A DNA stretch of 64,000 bases. Source: Sediminibacillus terrae (GTDB lineage Bacteria > Bacillota > Bacilli > Bacillales > Amphibacillaceae). The notes below the pieces were generated by a model, which saw only the letters and a list, made by a program, of their open reading frames with translations, had not been told where the DNA came from and made no database searches. The translations under genes and the position numbers were made by a program. Numbering within the stretch: position 1 is the first letter of the stretch; every line of letters starts with the position of its first letter. The stretch lies in assembly GCF_009602435.1 (NCBI RefSeq), contig NZ_VZDQ01000011.1, positions 496,001 to 560,000 on the forward strand, in the 5' to 3' direction. Below, in pieces: positions 50,722-61,604 of this stretch.

Positions 50722-51873
50722 CTATTCACGCATCTTCGGATCTAACGCATCACGCAGTCCGTCTGCCAAAATATTAAATCCGATCATAATCAATGAAATG
50801 ACAATCGCAGGGAAAATCATGATATGCGGGTTGATTTGCAACGCTTTGAAACCGTCATTGATCAATGTACCAAGTGAGGCATCCGGCGGCTGCAGTCCCA
50901 AACCGATAAAGCTTAAGAATGCTTCAAAGAAAATGGCGTTAGGGATGGTAAACATTGTATTGACAATGATCATACCCAGAGTATTTGGAATTAGATGTTT
51001 CGACAATATCCTAGGGTGGGAAGATCCCAATGTCCGTGATGCCAATACAAACTCCTGGCCTTTCAGCTTGAGGACTTGTCCCCTGACAATCCTGGCCATT
51101 CCGGTCCATCCCGTTATGGTGAGCGCGATAATTATCGCGATAATCCCAGGGTCTAATATCATGATCATCAGGATTACCACAACAAGGTTTGGAATTCCGA
51201 CAAGTATTTCGATGATACGCTGCATGACATTATCTGTCCTGCCGCCAAAGTAGCCGGAAATACCGCCATAGGCTACACCGATGAGCATATCGATTGCAGC
51301 AGCTACAAACGCAATTAACAAGGAAATCCTGGTTCCGTACCAGGTACGTGTAAACAAGTCACGGCCCAATGTGTCGGTACCGAACCAAAAATACTCATCT
51401 TGAAGTCCTTTCGCTTCATAAATGTGATAGTAACCAGTTACTTTAGCAGAATCTTTGCTTCCATCGCCTTCACGCTTTACATCATAAGTGATGAATTCAT
51501 CATCCCTCTGGGTAAAACGCTGACGGATGCGGTCTTTTGCTGCATCGACACTGGCAGCTTCATAGGTTTCCGTTTTTGTTCCATCAAGCCGCAGCCATTG
51601 GATTGATTCCAATCCTTGCACACGAGGCGGCAATTTGGACAACCCTAAATCCTGATCATCCACCCCGTCGTCGTTAAAATGCGGACCGATTATGGACATG
51701 ACGGCAATCAACACGATTACGATCAGTCCGAATATGGCACCTTTGTTCGTTTTCAAACGTCTCCAGGCATCCTGCCAGTAAGTCAAGTTAGGACGCTGGA
51801 TTTGTTCACTTTCATTTTCATCTGGCTTAGCAGGTACAAACAGGTCTTTATTCAGCTTTTCTTTGTCCATCAA
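50722..51873 (-). CDS. oppC: Oligopeptide ABC transporter permease OppC with extended external segment
   Basis: Permease subunit with about six membrane helices, 383 residues, which is some 75 longer than B. subtilis OppC. The extra length lies between helix 1 (about 38-60) and the motif YFWFGTDTLGRDLFTR (about 165), probably outside the cell. It contains SIQWLRLDGTKTETYEAA and several charged stretches. The transport domain has the EAA-type loop VLKLKGQEFVLASRTLGSS and PNTLGMIIVNT. It starts at ATG 51871-51873, overlapping the oppB stop by four bases. Confidence 0.93.
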   Translation of the reverse strand: MMDKEKLNKDLFVPAKPDENESEQIQRPNLTYWQDAWRRLKTNKGAIFGLIVIVLIAVMSIIGPHFNDDGVDDQDLGLSKLPPRVQGLESIQWLRLDGTKTETYEAASVDAAKDRIRQRFTQRDDEFITYDVKREGDGSKDSAKVTGYYHIYEAKGLQDEYFWFGTDTLGRDLFTRTWYGTRISLLIAFVAAAIDMLIGVAYGGISGYFGGRTDNVMQRIIEILVGIPNLVVVILMIMILDPGIIAIIIALTITGWTGMARIVRGQVLKLKGQEFVLASRTLGSSHPRILSKHLIPNTLGMIIVNTMFTIPNAIFFEAFLSFIGLGLQPPDASLGTLINDGFKALQINPHIMIFPAIVISLIMIGFNILADGLRDALDPKMRE

Positions 51874-52799
51874 TCTTTACCTCCAGCTAATCGAATACGC
51901 GGATCTATGATTCCGTATAGTATATCGATTACAAGTATTATCAAGATGAAGAAGAAGGCGAAGAAAAGGGTTGTTCCCATGATTACCGGAAAATCATTTG
52001 TTGTTACCGAAGTGACAAATTGTTCTCCGATGCCAGGGATAGAAAAAATTTGTTCGATAACCAATGTACCTGTCATAAGGCTGACTGCCATTGGCCCCAT
52101 TACAGTGACCAAAGGAATCAATGCATTACGCAAGCCGTGCTTAAACATAATGCCACCCTTTGTAACGCCTTTTGCCCGTGCGGTTACGATGTAATCCGAA
52201 CCAAGTACTTCGATCATCTCTGTACGTAGAAAACGTGCTGCAATCGCAAGTGGGAAAATCGCCAAAGCGATTGTCGGCATAATCGTATGCTTGAAGCCTT
52301 CCCAAAATGCAATCGGCAAAAGACCAAGTTTTACGCCGACAAAGTATTGAAGCAAGCCGGCAAAAATGAATGACGGAATCGAAATACCAATCACTGAAAT
52401 GACGTTGGACGTGTAATCGATCCAGGAATTATTTCGAACTGCGGCAACTAAACCGAGCAGCATACCGAGGATGGTACCGAGAATCATCGCCTGGAACCCT
52501 AAATGAGCTGAAACAGGAATCCTGCTAGCCAACAAATCGGTTACTGGCTGGTTATTCAATTGGAATGACACCCCTAAATCCCCTTGGACAAGGTTGCCTA
52601 AATAATTGATATATTGTACTGGTACAGGGTCATCTAAATTATATTTTTCATAAAGGATTTCCAATTGTGCTTCGGAAAGTTTTTCCTCTGCTTTCATTGG
52701 TGAGCCTGGCAGCATCTTCATGAGAAAGAATGAAAACGTCGCAATCAAGAACAACGTGAGCAGCATATAGCCAAGCCGCTGAAGTATATATCTCGCCAT
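51870..52799 (-). CDS. oppB: Oligopeptide ABC transporter permease OppB
   Basis: 309-residue permease subunit, six predicted helices. The N-terminal motif ARYILQRLGYMLLTLFLIA is typical, as are the ALG/G-type segment PVPVQYINYLGNLVQGDLG (about 60-80) and the EAA loop TEMIEVLGSDYIVTARAKG (about 195-213) which contacts the ATPases. The start is ATG 52797-52799 with GGAGGG upstream. It is separated from oppA by a hairpin that may lower its expression relative to the binding protein. Confidence 0.94.
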   Translation of the reverse strand: MARYILQRLGYMLLTLFLIATFSFFLMKMLPGSPMKAEEKLSEAQLEILYEKYNLDDPVPVQYINYLGNLVQGDLGVSFQLNNQPVTDLLASRIPVSAHLGFQAMILGTILGMLLGLVAAVRNNSWIDYTSNVISVIGISIPSFIFAGLLQYFVGVKLGLLPIAFWEGFKHTIMPTIALAIFPLAIAARFLRTEMIEVLGSDYIVTARAKGVTKGGIMFKHGLRNALIPLVTVMGPMAVSLMTGTLVIEQIFSIPGIGEQFVTSVTTNDFPVIMGTTLFFAFFFILIILVIDILYGIIDPRIRLAGGKD

Positions 52800-52872
52800 C
52801 CCTATCCCTCCTAATCTATCAAGATTATATTTAATCTTCTAATAATTCTAAAAATCTAGTCAAATTGAAAAA

Positions 52873-52912
52873 GAGAGTATACGCCCGCAAGCAGCTGGCA
52901 GTACACTCTCCT
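52873..52912 (-). terminator. Intercistronic hairpin between oppA and oppB
   Basis: The minus-strand arms GAGAGTGTAC (52901-52910) and GTATACTCTC (52873-52882) pair with one G-U wobble, followed by TTTTTC. It is a likely partial terminator that would give more oppA than oppBCDF mRNA. Confidence 0.75.
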
Positions 52913-52955
52913 CTCCTCTACCAAAGAGGTAATTCATCATCTCATAGTATCAAGT

Positions 52956-54665
52956 TTATTCTTCGATATAAGCCCACTTATATGAGAAGTCTGCCCCCAT
53001 TGGATTGAAAATAACGCCTTTAACAGATGGTCTCCACAGATATGCACGGGAACGCTGGTACAATGGGGCGATCGCCGCATCATCCATCAGCACTTTTTCT
53101 GCTTCAAGATAGTTGTCATAACGTGCAGACAGGTCTGTCAACAATTCGTTATTCGCTTCTTTGATCAAGGAATCATATTCTTCGTTGTTATAGTTCATAG
53201 TCATATACGGGCTGTCAGAAGTCCACATGTTCAACCATGTACTCGGGTCAAGATAGTCTGGACCCCAGCCTGAATTTTGGATGTCATAGTCAGAAGCTTC
53301 ATCTCTTGCAATACGTTCTTCAAACGGCACAGAAGAAATTTCGACAGTCAAACCTTCAAGTGTTTCTTCAAGCTGGTTCTTGATGTAAGCATCCATTTCC
53401 GTAGCAGTTTCAGTGTCACCGCCAAGGTAGCGAAGCTCGATAGAATCTACACCCAACTCATCAAGACCTTTTTGCCACAATTCTTTCGCTTGTTCTTTAT
53501 CCGTAGTCAGCAAGTCACCATTGATGTCACGGAAGTCTTCACCAGATTCTGGATGAGTGGTGAAATCTACTGGTACAGCTGCATTAGATACAATCGAACC
53601 GTTAGCAAGGATTACATCAACCATGTCTTGCTTGTTGATTGCCATGGCAATCGCCTTACGGATGTTTTTGTTTGCAAGGTATTCGTTTGCCTGGTTCATT
53701 TTCAAGTAGAACAAGGTTGGTTCTGGAAGTGTACGGTAATCTTCCGTTCCAGCATATTGTTCCACGAATTCAGCAGTCAAGCTAGCACGGTCTGTTTCTC
53801 CAGTGTCATACAGGTTAACAGCTGTACTTGTTTCTTTAACAACGTCAACGTTGATTTCTTCTAGCTGGACAGTTTCAGCATCCCAGTAATCCGGGTTCTT
53901 TTTCATTGTCCAAGATTCATTTGCTTTCGGATCCCAGTCTTCGAGTACGAATGGGCCATTGTAAATCAAGTTGTCAGAAGTTAGTGCATAGTCATCGCCT
54001 TGTTCTGTTACAAAATCTTCATTTAACGGCAAGTAGGTGCCGAATGTTAGCAAGCTGTGGAAATATGGTACAGCTTTTTCCAAAGTGATTTTCAATTCAT
54101 AGTCGCTGACTGCTTCGACGCCAAGTTCTTCAACGTCTTTTTCACCATTGTTGATGGCAGTAGCATTTTTAAGTACATCGTTCATCATGAAGGGGCCGTA
54201 TTCAGATCCTGTATCCGGATCGATAGCACGTCTCCAAGCGAACACGAAATCGTGGGCAGTTACAGGGTCGCCGTTGGACCAAACTGCATCTTCACGTAGT
54301 TTAATATTCCAAGTCAAACCATCTTCACTTACTTCAGGTTCTCCTTCAGCAATACCTGGTACCGGCTCAGCATTTTCACCTAGACGGTAAAGACCTTCCA
54401 TAGTGGAGCCCAAGTATTGGAATGCAACAGCGTCAGTTGCGTGAGAAGAATCCATGGTCGGGATTTGCGAAGTATCAAGCAGGTTAAGCACCTGTTCGCC
54501 ACTAGCCTCTCCGCCTTCTTCTGAAGTACCTTCATCGGTACCTTCTTCAGTTCCTGTGTCTTCACCGCTGCTGTCGCCTTCGGAACTGGATCCGCCGGAA
54601 CAAGCTGCAAGGAAAACACTCAATAGTAGTGCCATTGCAAGCAATAGCCAATTTGCCTTTCTCAT
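52956..54665 (-). CDS. oppA: Oligopeptide-binding lipoprotein OppA
   Basis: Extracellular lipid-anchored receptor that binds oligopeptides for the importer. 569 residues. Signal peptide and lipobox LLLSVFLAAC (Cys22), then a Gly/Ser/Glu-rich linker (about 23-57). The SBP_bac_5 domain follows with the family motif AEGEPEVSEDGLTWNIKLRE, WSNGDPVTAHDFVFAWRRA and YNEEYDSLI-like segment near the C-terminus. Start ATG at 54663-54665 with GGGGAGG upstream. First gene of oppABCDF. The peptides carried may include signalling peptides for competence or sporulation, as in B. subtilis; this is inferred from the family. Confidence 0.95.
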   Translation of the reverse strand: MRKANWLLLAMALLLSVFLAACSGGSSSEGDSSGEDTGTEEGTDEGTSEEGGEASGEQVLNLLDTSQIPTMDSSHATDAVAFQYLGSTMEGLYRLGENAEPVPGIAEGEPEVSEDGLTWNIKLREDAVWSNGDPVTAHDFVFAWRRAIDPDTGSEYGPFMMNDVLKNATAINNGEKDVEELGVEAVSDYELKITLEKAVPYFHSLLTFGTYLPLNEDFVTEQGDDYALTSDNLIYNGPFVLEDWDPKANESWTMKKNPDYWDAETVQLEEINVDVVKETSTAVNLYDTGETDRASLTAEFVEQYAGTEDYRTLPEPTLFYLKMNQANEYLANKNIRKAIAMAINKQDMVDVILANGSIVSNAAVPVDFTTHPESGEDFRDINGDLLTTDKEQAKELWQKGLDELGVDSIELRYLGGDTETATEMDAYIKNQLEETLEGLTVEISSVPFEERIARDEASDYDIQNSGWGPDYLDPSTWLNMWTSDSPYMTMNYNNEEYDSLIKEANNELLTDLSARYDNYLEAEKVLMDDAAIAPLYQRSRAYLWRPSVKGVIFNPMGADFSYKWAYIEE

Positions 54666-54994
54666 GAAGTAAATGACCTCCCCTTAGATTAAATTTTCTA
54701 AATATTTGCGCGGATGTTTGATCCACAATTTGAATTATACAAGTTTTCATACAATTTTGCATCATTTTTTTTACAAAAATTTTATCAAACCGCATAAACA
54801 TTGCATTCTAATTACATAAAATAGTTCTTTTGTACTAGCTAATTGTCATTCATTGCTTGTTTTTACGAAACTATATCAAGACGTTTTTCATTCATCCCGT
54901 ATATACGTTTATTGATTTCCTTTCCTATGAATTATTTTACCGTTTGTCCAATCATGCTATAATACTTCATATCTATGGAAAAGTTGGTGTATGT
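54666..54994. other. Divergent upstream region of oppA and the DUF3899 gene
   Basis: Very AT-rich. On the minus strand a TATAAT box lies about 70 bases before oppA, but no good -35 is present at the right distance. No gene was recognised. Confidence 0.35.
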
Positions 54995-55360
54995 ATGAAA
55001 GTTCTTCAGAATAAGTGGGTGTTGCTCGTGTTAAACATTGCAGCCAACCTGCTTGTTTTCCTGTTTGTCACTCCTGTTCTGCAGCTGGAACAGCTGATCA
55101 ATATCCTCTTTTACTTCGGCAGCTGTTGGTTGTTTGTCGGTATATTTGTATGGATTGTCCATAGCGGCTTTTTTGATGGAGTTGTATATGGTTTCAGGAA
55201 ATCGTTCGAACGAAGCTTTAAACGGAAAGATTATTTTGCGGAAACTGATACGCTGCCTTCCGAAAAAGTGAGCATTTCCTTTGTCAAAGCCGTCTCTTTC
55301 CAGGGGATCAGTTTGCTTCTGTTAATGCTTATCCTGTTGGCATGGTTTTATGCAGCCTAG
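54995..55360 (+). CDS. DUF3899-type membrane protein
   Basis: 121 residues. Helix 1 near 8-28 (WVLLVLNIAANLLVFLFV), helix 2 near 38-65 (FYFGSCWLFVGIFVWIVHSGFFDGVVYGF), a basic cytosolic stretch (RKSFERSFKRKDYF) and a C-terminal helix (GISLLLLMLILLAWFYAA). The pattern GFFDGVVYGFRKSF matches DUF3899. The start chosen is ATG 54995; the upstream part of the open frame overlaps the oppA promoter region. The ribosome site is weak. Function unknown. Followed by a terminator. Confidence 0.7.
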   Translation: MKVLQNKWVLLVLNIAANLLVFLFVTPVLQLEQLINILFYFGSCWLFVGIFVWIVHSGFFDGVVYGFRKSFERSFKRKDYFAETDTLPSEKVSISFVKAVSFQGISLLLLMLILLAWFYAA

Positions 55361-55433
55361 GACAATGCTCTGTTGAAATTTCAATTAAATAATAGTTAAT
55401 TTATAATTCTTTACTTCAGAGTTTTAGAAATGG

Positions 55434-55456
55434 AGCGGCGGTTCGCCGCTTTTTTA
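55434..55456 (+). terminator. Terminator after the DUF3899 gene
   Basis: GCGGCG (55435-55440) pairs with CGCCGC (55444-55449) around a GTT loop, followed by TTTTTTA. Confidence 0.8.
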
Positions 55457-55745
55457 TTTTTCTCTGCTTTTATTCATTTTTGGACAAAACATAACCTCTT
55501 GATAGGCGGAACGGCTATTTTACAAGGATATTGTCACTGTTTAATGTATAGGAGGACACGTTCGATCGTTAAATCCGTACTAAGTCAAAGGAATTGAACC
55601 GATGGATGGACTTTATACGTTGATCATAGATAAGATGAAGTTCGTTTTCGGCGGTTCTCGGCTTGTTTTAAAGTGCGTTTTCAACGGCTCTCTGCCTCTT
55701 TTTGAGCTTCCCTTCATTGGCGGAGCTGCTTTTAGGAGGTTGCCC

Positions 55746-55774
55746 TTGCATTTCCTGACAAGACTTTATATAAT
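55746..55774 (+). promoter_or_regulatory. SigA promoter of the trpS leader
   Basis: TTGCAT (55746-55751), a 17-base spacer and TATAAT (55769-55774), just upstream of the T-box. Confidence 0.75.
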
Positions 55775-55782
55775 GTAAAAAA

Positions 55783-57059
<1,277 letters not shown>

Positions 57060-57099
57060 TTGTTGCACAAATAATCCTTAAATACTTTTTCAATGGAAA

Positions 57100-57132
57100 A
57101 ACCCGCAAAAACAGTTCTCTTTGCGGGTTTTC
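57100..57132 (+). terminator. Terminator of trpS
   Basis: AACCCGCAAA (57100-57109) pairs with TTTGCGGGTT (57120-57129), followed by TTCTTTTT. Confidence 0.88.
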
Positions 57133-57181
57133 TTTTTCCTATTCCATAAGAAAGACAGGCAACTATCCGGTCTTTCTTTTG

Positions 57182-57949
57182 TTAAAGCATTCGTTTGTAT
57201 GTGTTTTGCTGCTCCTGATTCTGTTCCAGTTCATACATTTTCTCGAAGAACGGCTGACCTTTTACCAACTTGGCACAAAGTTCTTCATGCGCTCTGCTCC
57301 AGCCCGGACTTACTCCTTCGTACAAAGCTTGCCAGGCAGCGTTGAAGTCCATCTGCCGGATTTGCGAATATTGGTCCGGATTCCACTCTGTCAGCCAGTA
57401 ACGGACTTCCTGTAAGTTTTGCGTACCCTCCAGCTGATCTAAAGCCATCATCAATAATTGCTTTAGCTGCCGTTCTTTCCTTGTTAATCCCAGCATCGAA
57501 TCAGGTGAGAGTGACAAAATATGATATTCTTTCTCCCTCTGTTCCGGAGAAAAAGAAAACTCCAATCTGCTCGTACCGTCAATTAAATCGTACACAAGCC
57601 GTTCCTGTCTCGGTATTAACCTGCTTTTTCTAACCGGCAGGTGGTAGCCCATCGTATCGATTGCCAATATTGACTGGCCATCCGTGATCACACAGGCATA
57701 TTCCAACGGTATCCGTTCTTGGTTTTTCCGCAAGTATGCCCGCTGATGAATTGCCTCCAGCAAGCTTTTGGGCAAATCCTGCAAGTCATTTTCTATATAG
57801 TGGTACAACATCTCATCAATGTAAAGAACCGGTACCTGGTCCAGCAGTTCAATGCCGTCTTCTTTTCTCCATTCATGAAATGCGCAAACATTGTAGCCGT
57901 TTTCTTCGCCTTCAAACCAATTCACCCATACGTCGTGTAAATACAACAT
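57182..57949 (-). CDS. yjbA: YjbA family protein (DUF3603)
   Basis: 255-residue soluble protein of the YjbA family. It opens [20 protein letters not shown], the family signature, then [39 protein letters not shown] and later [17 protein letters not shown]-type segments. The start chosen is ATG 57947-57949 behind GGGGG. In B. subtilis yjbA also lies next to trpS, which supports the identity. No biochemical function is established for the family. Confidence 0.87.
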   Translation of the reverse strand: MLYLHDVWVNWFEGEENGYNVCAFHEWRKEDGIELLDQVPVLYIDEMLYHYIENDLQDLPKSLLEAIHQRAYLRKNQERIPLEYACVITDGQSILAIDTMGYHLPVRKSRLIPRQERLVYDLIDGTSRLEFSFSPEQREKEYHILSLSPDSMLGLTRKERQLKQLLMMALDQLEGTQNLQEVRYWLTEWNPDQYSQIRQMDFNAAWQALYEGVSPGWSRAHEELCAKLVKGQPFFEKMYELEQNQEQQNTYKRML

Positions 57950-58164
57950 GTCGAACCCCCGCTTTATTAATTGGATCGTTAGAAAATTGCGGCCTATTGA
58001 GACTTGCCGGCATTCCTTCATGCTGTTCCTATCATCTTGACCTGCCTGCTGCCAGTCGGCCTGGCCGGAAATTGTGGATCGTACAATATATAACCGCTTT
58101 ATTTACGATACATTATGGCCAAAAAAGGAATAATTATTCTAACCAACCTAATAATTAACAGGTA

Positions 58165-58365
58165 TTACCCTGGATACTTATATATTGCGATGATGATCAA
58201 AAGAAGACCAAGCGGAAGAAAATAACATTCCAATCTCCCCTGGATAAATAAGAAGTAATCGATCCAGGAAAGGCCCGCAGGAATGAAATTCAAGTAGAGA
58301 ATGAACGTGACGCCGCCAGATACAGCTAAACCGAATCCTACAAGAAACAATAAAATATAGCCCAC
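58165..58365 (-). CDS. Small membrane protein, two predicted helices
   Basis: 66 residues: helix 1 near 3-26 (ILLFLVGFGLAVSGGVTFILYL), a short loop with Trp and Asp, and helix 2 near 45-63 (CYFLPLGLLLIIIAIYKY). The GTG start (58363-58365) has GGGGGAAG at good spacing. It lies between yjbA and fabF. Similar short proteins with an SGG turn after helix 1 are common in Bacilli, but no function is known. Confidence 0.65.
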   Translation of the reverse strand: MGYILLFLVGFGLAVSGGVTFILYLNFIPAGLSWIDYFLFIQGRLECYFLPLGLLLIIIAIYKYPG

Positions 58366-58600
58366 GATTTCTTCCCCCTGCCTGTCCGACTTGATCGTTT
58401 ACTTATATGTATGTAGGACAGGCAGTTCTGATGCCCTGTAAGTTCTTTTCACTAAAAAAAGCATACGAAAAGTTGCCGGGACAAAATCATGACTGCCAAG
58501 ACCAAAACCGGTCGACTTGATTGTTTCAATTTGGTATAGTGCCCACGGAGTGCGAGTACCTTGCTTCAGTGGAGAGTTGCACGATTCATATAATACAAAA

Positions 58601-58634
58601 AAAGCCGAACGAAATCGTTCGGCTTTTTTTTACT
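58601..58634 (-). terminator. Terminator of fabF
   Basis: AAAGCCGAACGA (58601-58612) pairs with TCGTTCGGCTTT (58615-58626), with A and T runs on both sides. The stretch before it, 58366-58600, shows no gene. Confidence 0.88.
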
Positions 58635-58666
58635 CTATGCTTTTGTCCTTGTTCCCCGGGAAAAAA

Positions 58667-59911
58667 TCAAGCATCCTGATATTTCTTGAAAATAAGGGTC
58701 GCATTGTGACCACCGAATCCAAGCGAGTTACTCAATGCATATTCGTATTCCTGGTGTCTTGCTTTATTCGGTACATAATCGAGGTCACATTCTGGATCCG
58801 GTGTTTCCAAATTGATCGTTGGCGGTAAAATGCTCTCATTGATGGATTTAACCGAAATAATTGCCTCAATTGCCCCTGCTGCGCCCAGCAAGTGGCCGGT
58901 CATCGACTTGGTAGAAGATATCGCCAAGTTATCAACATGCCCACCGAAAACTTGCTTGATCGCTTTTGTTTCAAATGGATCGTTCAATTCGGTACTCGTG
59001 CCATGCGCATTGATATAAGCAACCTCAGATACATCGACACCCGCATCGCTTATTGCCTGGTTCATGGAACGGACAGCTCCTTCCCCTTCTGGAGCCGGGG
59101 AAGTAATATGGTAGGCATCTCCGGCAGATCCGTAGCCGACGATCTCTGCATAAATTTTCGCTCCACGCTGTTTGGCGGATTCTAATGTTTCGATAACAAG
59201 TATTCCTGCTCCTTCACCCATGACAAATCCGTCACGATTTTTATCGAATGGACGGCTTGCTGTTTTCGGATCATCATTGAAGGTCAATGCTTTTGCAGTA
59301 GAAAACCCGGCGAAAGCCATTTTTGTAAGAGGGGCTTCTGCGCCGCCGGTAATCATGACATCTGCATCTCCCCGCTGGATGACTTTAAAGGCGTCGCCAA
59401 TGGAATTGGTCCCGGATGCACAAGCTGTCACCGTACAGGAATTGATTCCTTTCGCTCCCAATTGGATGGAAATTTGACCGGCTGCCATATCAGGGATAAG
59501 CATTGGTACAAAGAACGGGCTTACACGACGGTAGCCTTTTTCCTGGAATTTTTCAAACTGCTCTTCGTACGTCTTCATGCCGCCAATGCCGGAACCTACC
59601 CAGACACCCACACGCGGGGCCAGTTCTTCTGTTATATCCAGGTCGGCGTCTTTTACCGCCATTTTTGCGGCACCGACAGCATATTGCGTAAACAGATCCA
59701 TCCGTTTGGCTTCTTTTTTCTCCATGTAATTCACTGGATCCCAGTCTTTCACTTCACCCGCAACTTTTGCCGGAAAATCGTCTTTGTCGACTTTGGTCAC
59801 AAAATCGATTCCCGATTTTCCTTCTATAATATTCCCCCACATCGTGTCTACATCATTACCGACAGGGCTGACAGCTCCTAGTCCAGTGATAACTACACGT
59901 CTATTTTCCAT
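58667..59911 (-). CDS. fabF: 3-oxoacyl-ACP synthase II FabF
   Basis: Elongation condensing enzyme of type II fatty-acid synthesis, joining malonyl-ACP to acyl-ACP. 414 residues, homodimeric cytosolic enzyme. The catalytic Cys is in [14 protein letters not shown] (about residues 161-174); the two His are in [11 protein letters not shown] (about 303) and [14 protein letters not shown] (about 340). The nucleophile elbow and C-terminal [13 protein letters not shown] are typical. The start chosen is ATG 59909-59911 behind GGAGGAG. It lies 31 bases after fabHA on the same strand, under the FapR site at 60919-60935. Confidence 0.97.
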   Translation of the reverse strand: MENRRVVITGLGAVSPVGNDVDTMWGNIIEGKSGIDFVTKVDKDDFPAKVAGEVKDWDPVNYMEKKEAKRMDLFTQYAVGAAKMAVKDADLDITEELAPRVGVWVGSGIGGMKTYEEQFEKFQEKGYRRVSPFFVPMLIPDMAAGQISIQLGAKGINSCTVTACASGTNSIGDAFKVIQRGDADVMITGGAEAPLTKMAFAGFSTAKALTFNDDPKTASRPFDKNRDGFVMGEGAGILVIETLESAKQRGAKIYAEIVGYGSAGDAYHITSPAPEGEGAVRSMNQAISDAGVDVSEVAYINAHGTSTELNDPFETKAIKQVFGGHVDNLAISSTKSMTGHLLGAAGAIEAIISVKSINESILPPTINLETPDPECDLDYVPNKARHQEYEYALSNSLGFGGHNATLIFKKYQDA

Positions 59912-59942
59912 TATATGCTCCTCCTTCACTATCCCATGTCTA

Positions 59943-60878
59943 TTATCTACCATATTTGAATGCAACCGCACCCCATGTAAGTCCTCCGCCAAAACCGACG
60001 AGAACCACTAAATCATCTTCCTTTATTTTACCGTTTTTTACTCCTTCAGACAAAGCAATCGGAATAGAAGCCGCTGAAGTGTTTCCGTATCTTTTTACGG
60101 ATGTCGCCATTTTTTCTTCTGGAATACCAAGTTTTTCGCGCGCGGCTTCCATGATTCTGATATTCGCTTGATGAGGAATCAAATAGTCGACGTCTTCCCG
60201 TTTGAACCCGGCTTTTTCCACTACATTAACCGAAGATTCCGGCATCTGCCGTACGGCGAACTTGAATACCTCCCGGCCGTTCATGCTCAAGTAGTCTTTA
60301 TCTTGATAAAGATATTTACCGCCTGAACCATCAGCGCCCAATTCAAATGATAATATACCGCGTTCGTCGCTGACTTCGCCAATAACAGCTGCTCCGGCAC
60401 CATCGCCGAACAGGACGCATGTGTTACGATCTGTCCAGTCCGTAATCTTGGACAACTTTTCGACACCTACGACGAGGATGTTTTTGTAAACACCTGTGTC
60501 GATGAATTGTTTGGCTGTCACCATTCCATACATAAAACCGGAACACGCTGCACTTAAATCCATTGCCGCAACCTTATCGGCTCCCAATCGATCCTGAAGC
60601 ATGCATGATACGGATGGGAAAGGCGTGTCAGGCGTCACGGTCGCCACCATGATCATATCTAGGTCCTTTCCCGTGATACCTGCGTCCTCCATCGCGTTCA
60701 CTGCTGCTCTGTATGCCATTTCCGATGTGTCCATATCATCTTCTGCGATTCTTCTCTCTTCAATACCGGTTCTGGTCCGGATCCATTCGTCAGTCGTATC
60801 AACTATTTTTTCCAAATCAAAATTGGTCAACACTTTTTCCGGTACGTAGTGACCGGTCCCTGTTATACCTGCCCTCAT
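59943..60878 (-). CDS. fabHA: 3-oxoacyl-ACP synthase III FabH
   Basis: Starts fatty-acid synthesis by condensing acyl-CoA (branched-chain primers in Bacilli) with malonyl-ACP. 311 residues. The Cys-His-Asn triad is complete: Cys in [13 protein letters not shown] (about 108-120), His in [11 protein letters not shown] (about 236-246) and Asn in [11 protein letters not shown] (about 267). The N-terminus [14 protein letters not shown] and ERRIAEDD are typical. The start is ATG 60876-60878 with GAGGTAAT upstream. Operon with fabF; only one FabH gene is seen in the window. Confidence 0.96.
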   Translation of the reverse strand: MRAGITGTGHYVPEKVLTNFDLEKIVDTTDEWIRTRTGIEERRIAEDDMDTSEMAYRAAVNAMEDAGITGKDLDMIMVATVTPDTPFPSVSCMLQDRLGADKVAAMDLSAACSGFMYGMVTAKQFIDTGVYKNILVVGVEKLSKITDWTDRNTCVLFGDGAGAAVIGEVSDERGILSFELGADGSGGKYLYQDKDYLSMNGREVFKFAVRQMPESSVNVVEKAGFKREDVDYLIPHQANIRIMEAAREKLGIPEEKMATSVKRYGNTSAASIPIALSEGVKNGKIKEDDLVVLVGFGGGLTWGAVAFKYGR

Positions 60879-60918
60879 CTATTACCTCTCCTCATCATAC
60901 AGAGTTTACTATCAATTA

Positions 60919-60935
60919 TTAAGACTTGGTACTAA
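60919..60935. promoter_or_regulatory. FapR operator upstream of fabHA-fabF
   Basis: TTAAGACTTGGTACTAA is a recognisable, slightly degenerate form of the FapR palindrome TTAGTACCTRGTACTAA. It lies 41 bases before the fabHA start. Confidence 0.75.
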
Positions 60936-61051
60936 TTTTAATCGATTCATTCATTTTATTCAAGTTTTTCACAGACTATTCCGCCTTGACCGTGATGAAT
61001 GCCTGCGCTCAAAGCCTTGCCCTTCAATAAACTGGTATGGGAGGTGATATA

Positions 61052-61294
61052 ATGGCCGACAGAAACCGAGACAGCGGCAGCCCGGGACACAACCGTTTCG
61101 ATGAAATGATGTTCGGGCCGCGGAGAGGAATTTCCCAGGATGATGAAGGACCGACAGCCGCCGCACCGGGAAAGGGGGAAGAAACGGAGTCATTCGATTT
61201 GTTTGGCACTGCCCAGACTGTGATGGAAACCTATCAGCAACTATCGCCCTACGTTAAAGAAATTTCCGGTTTAATCAAGCAATTCCGGAAATAA
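61052..61294 (+). CDS. Hypothetical small protein
   Basis: 80 residues. A charged N-terminus (MADRNRDSGSPGHNRFDEM) is followed by MFGPRRG, a disordered acidic/Gly-rich linker, and a C-terminal helix (LFGTAQTVMETYQQLSPYV, then KEISGLIKQFRK). The C-terminal pattern resembles small spore-associated proteins such as the YqfQ/YppG type, but this is only a resemblance. The start ATG at 61052 has GGGAGGTGAT upstream. It lies in the place where comZ is found after med in B. subtilis, but on the opposite strand and unrelated in sequence. Confidence 0.6.
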   Translation: MADRNRDSGSPGHNRFDEMMFGPRRGISQDDEGPTAAAPGKGEETESFDLFGTAQTVMETYQQLSPYVKEISGLIKQFRK

Positions 61295-61552
61295 AATTTC
61301 CTGTCAAGCTGCGTCCGTGCTTTACGGGCGCTTAGTTTAAAAGCATATGCTGCGCAATAAAAGAAAAGCGCAAAAGGAGTACAGGTCTACATTCCACTCG
61401 TCCTGTGACAAGGCTTCAAGCCCCACACAATCCGTGCTTCCGAAAAGCTTGAAAAAGCTCCCAAGTGGCAGTCTTTTCCAAGCAGAGGATTGACCTAAGA
61501 CCTCGAGGGGAAGGCGCTGAGCCAGACCTGTGGAATTTAAACTTTCTCATCT
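61295..61552. other. Intergenic stretch between the 61052 gene and med
   Basis: A GCGTCCGT/ACGGGCGC hairpin near 61310-61332 could end the upstream gene. A 45-codon open frame starting near 61347 lacks a ribosome site and is not called. Confidence 0.4.
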
Positions 61553-61596
61553 TTAAAAAAAGACTGCCCTGCTTGTCCAAGCAATAAGGCAGCCTT
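61553..61596 (-). terminator. Terminator of med
   Basis: GACTGCCC (61562-61569) pairs with GGCAGCC (61588-61594) around an inner GCTTG/CAAGC stem, with a TTTTTTT tail on the minus strand. Confidence 0.75.
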
Positions 61597-61604
61597 GTTC
61601 TTTT

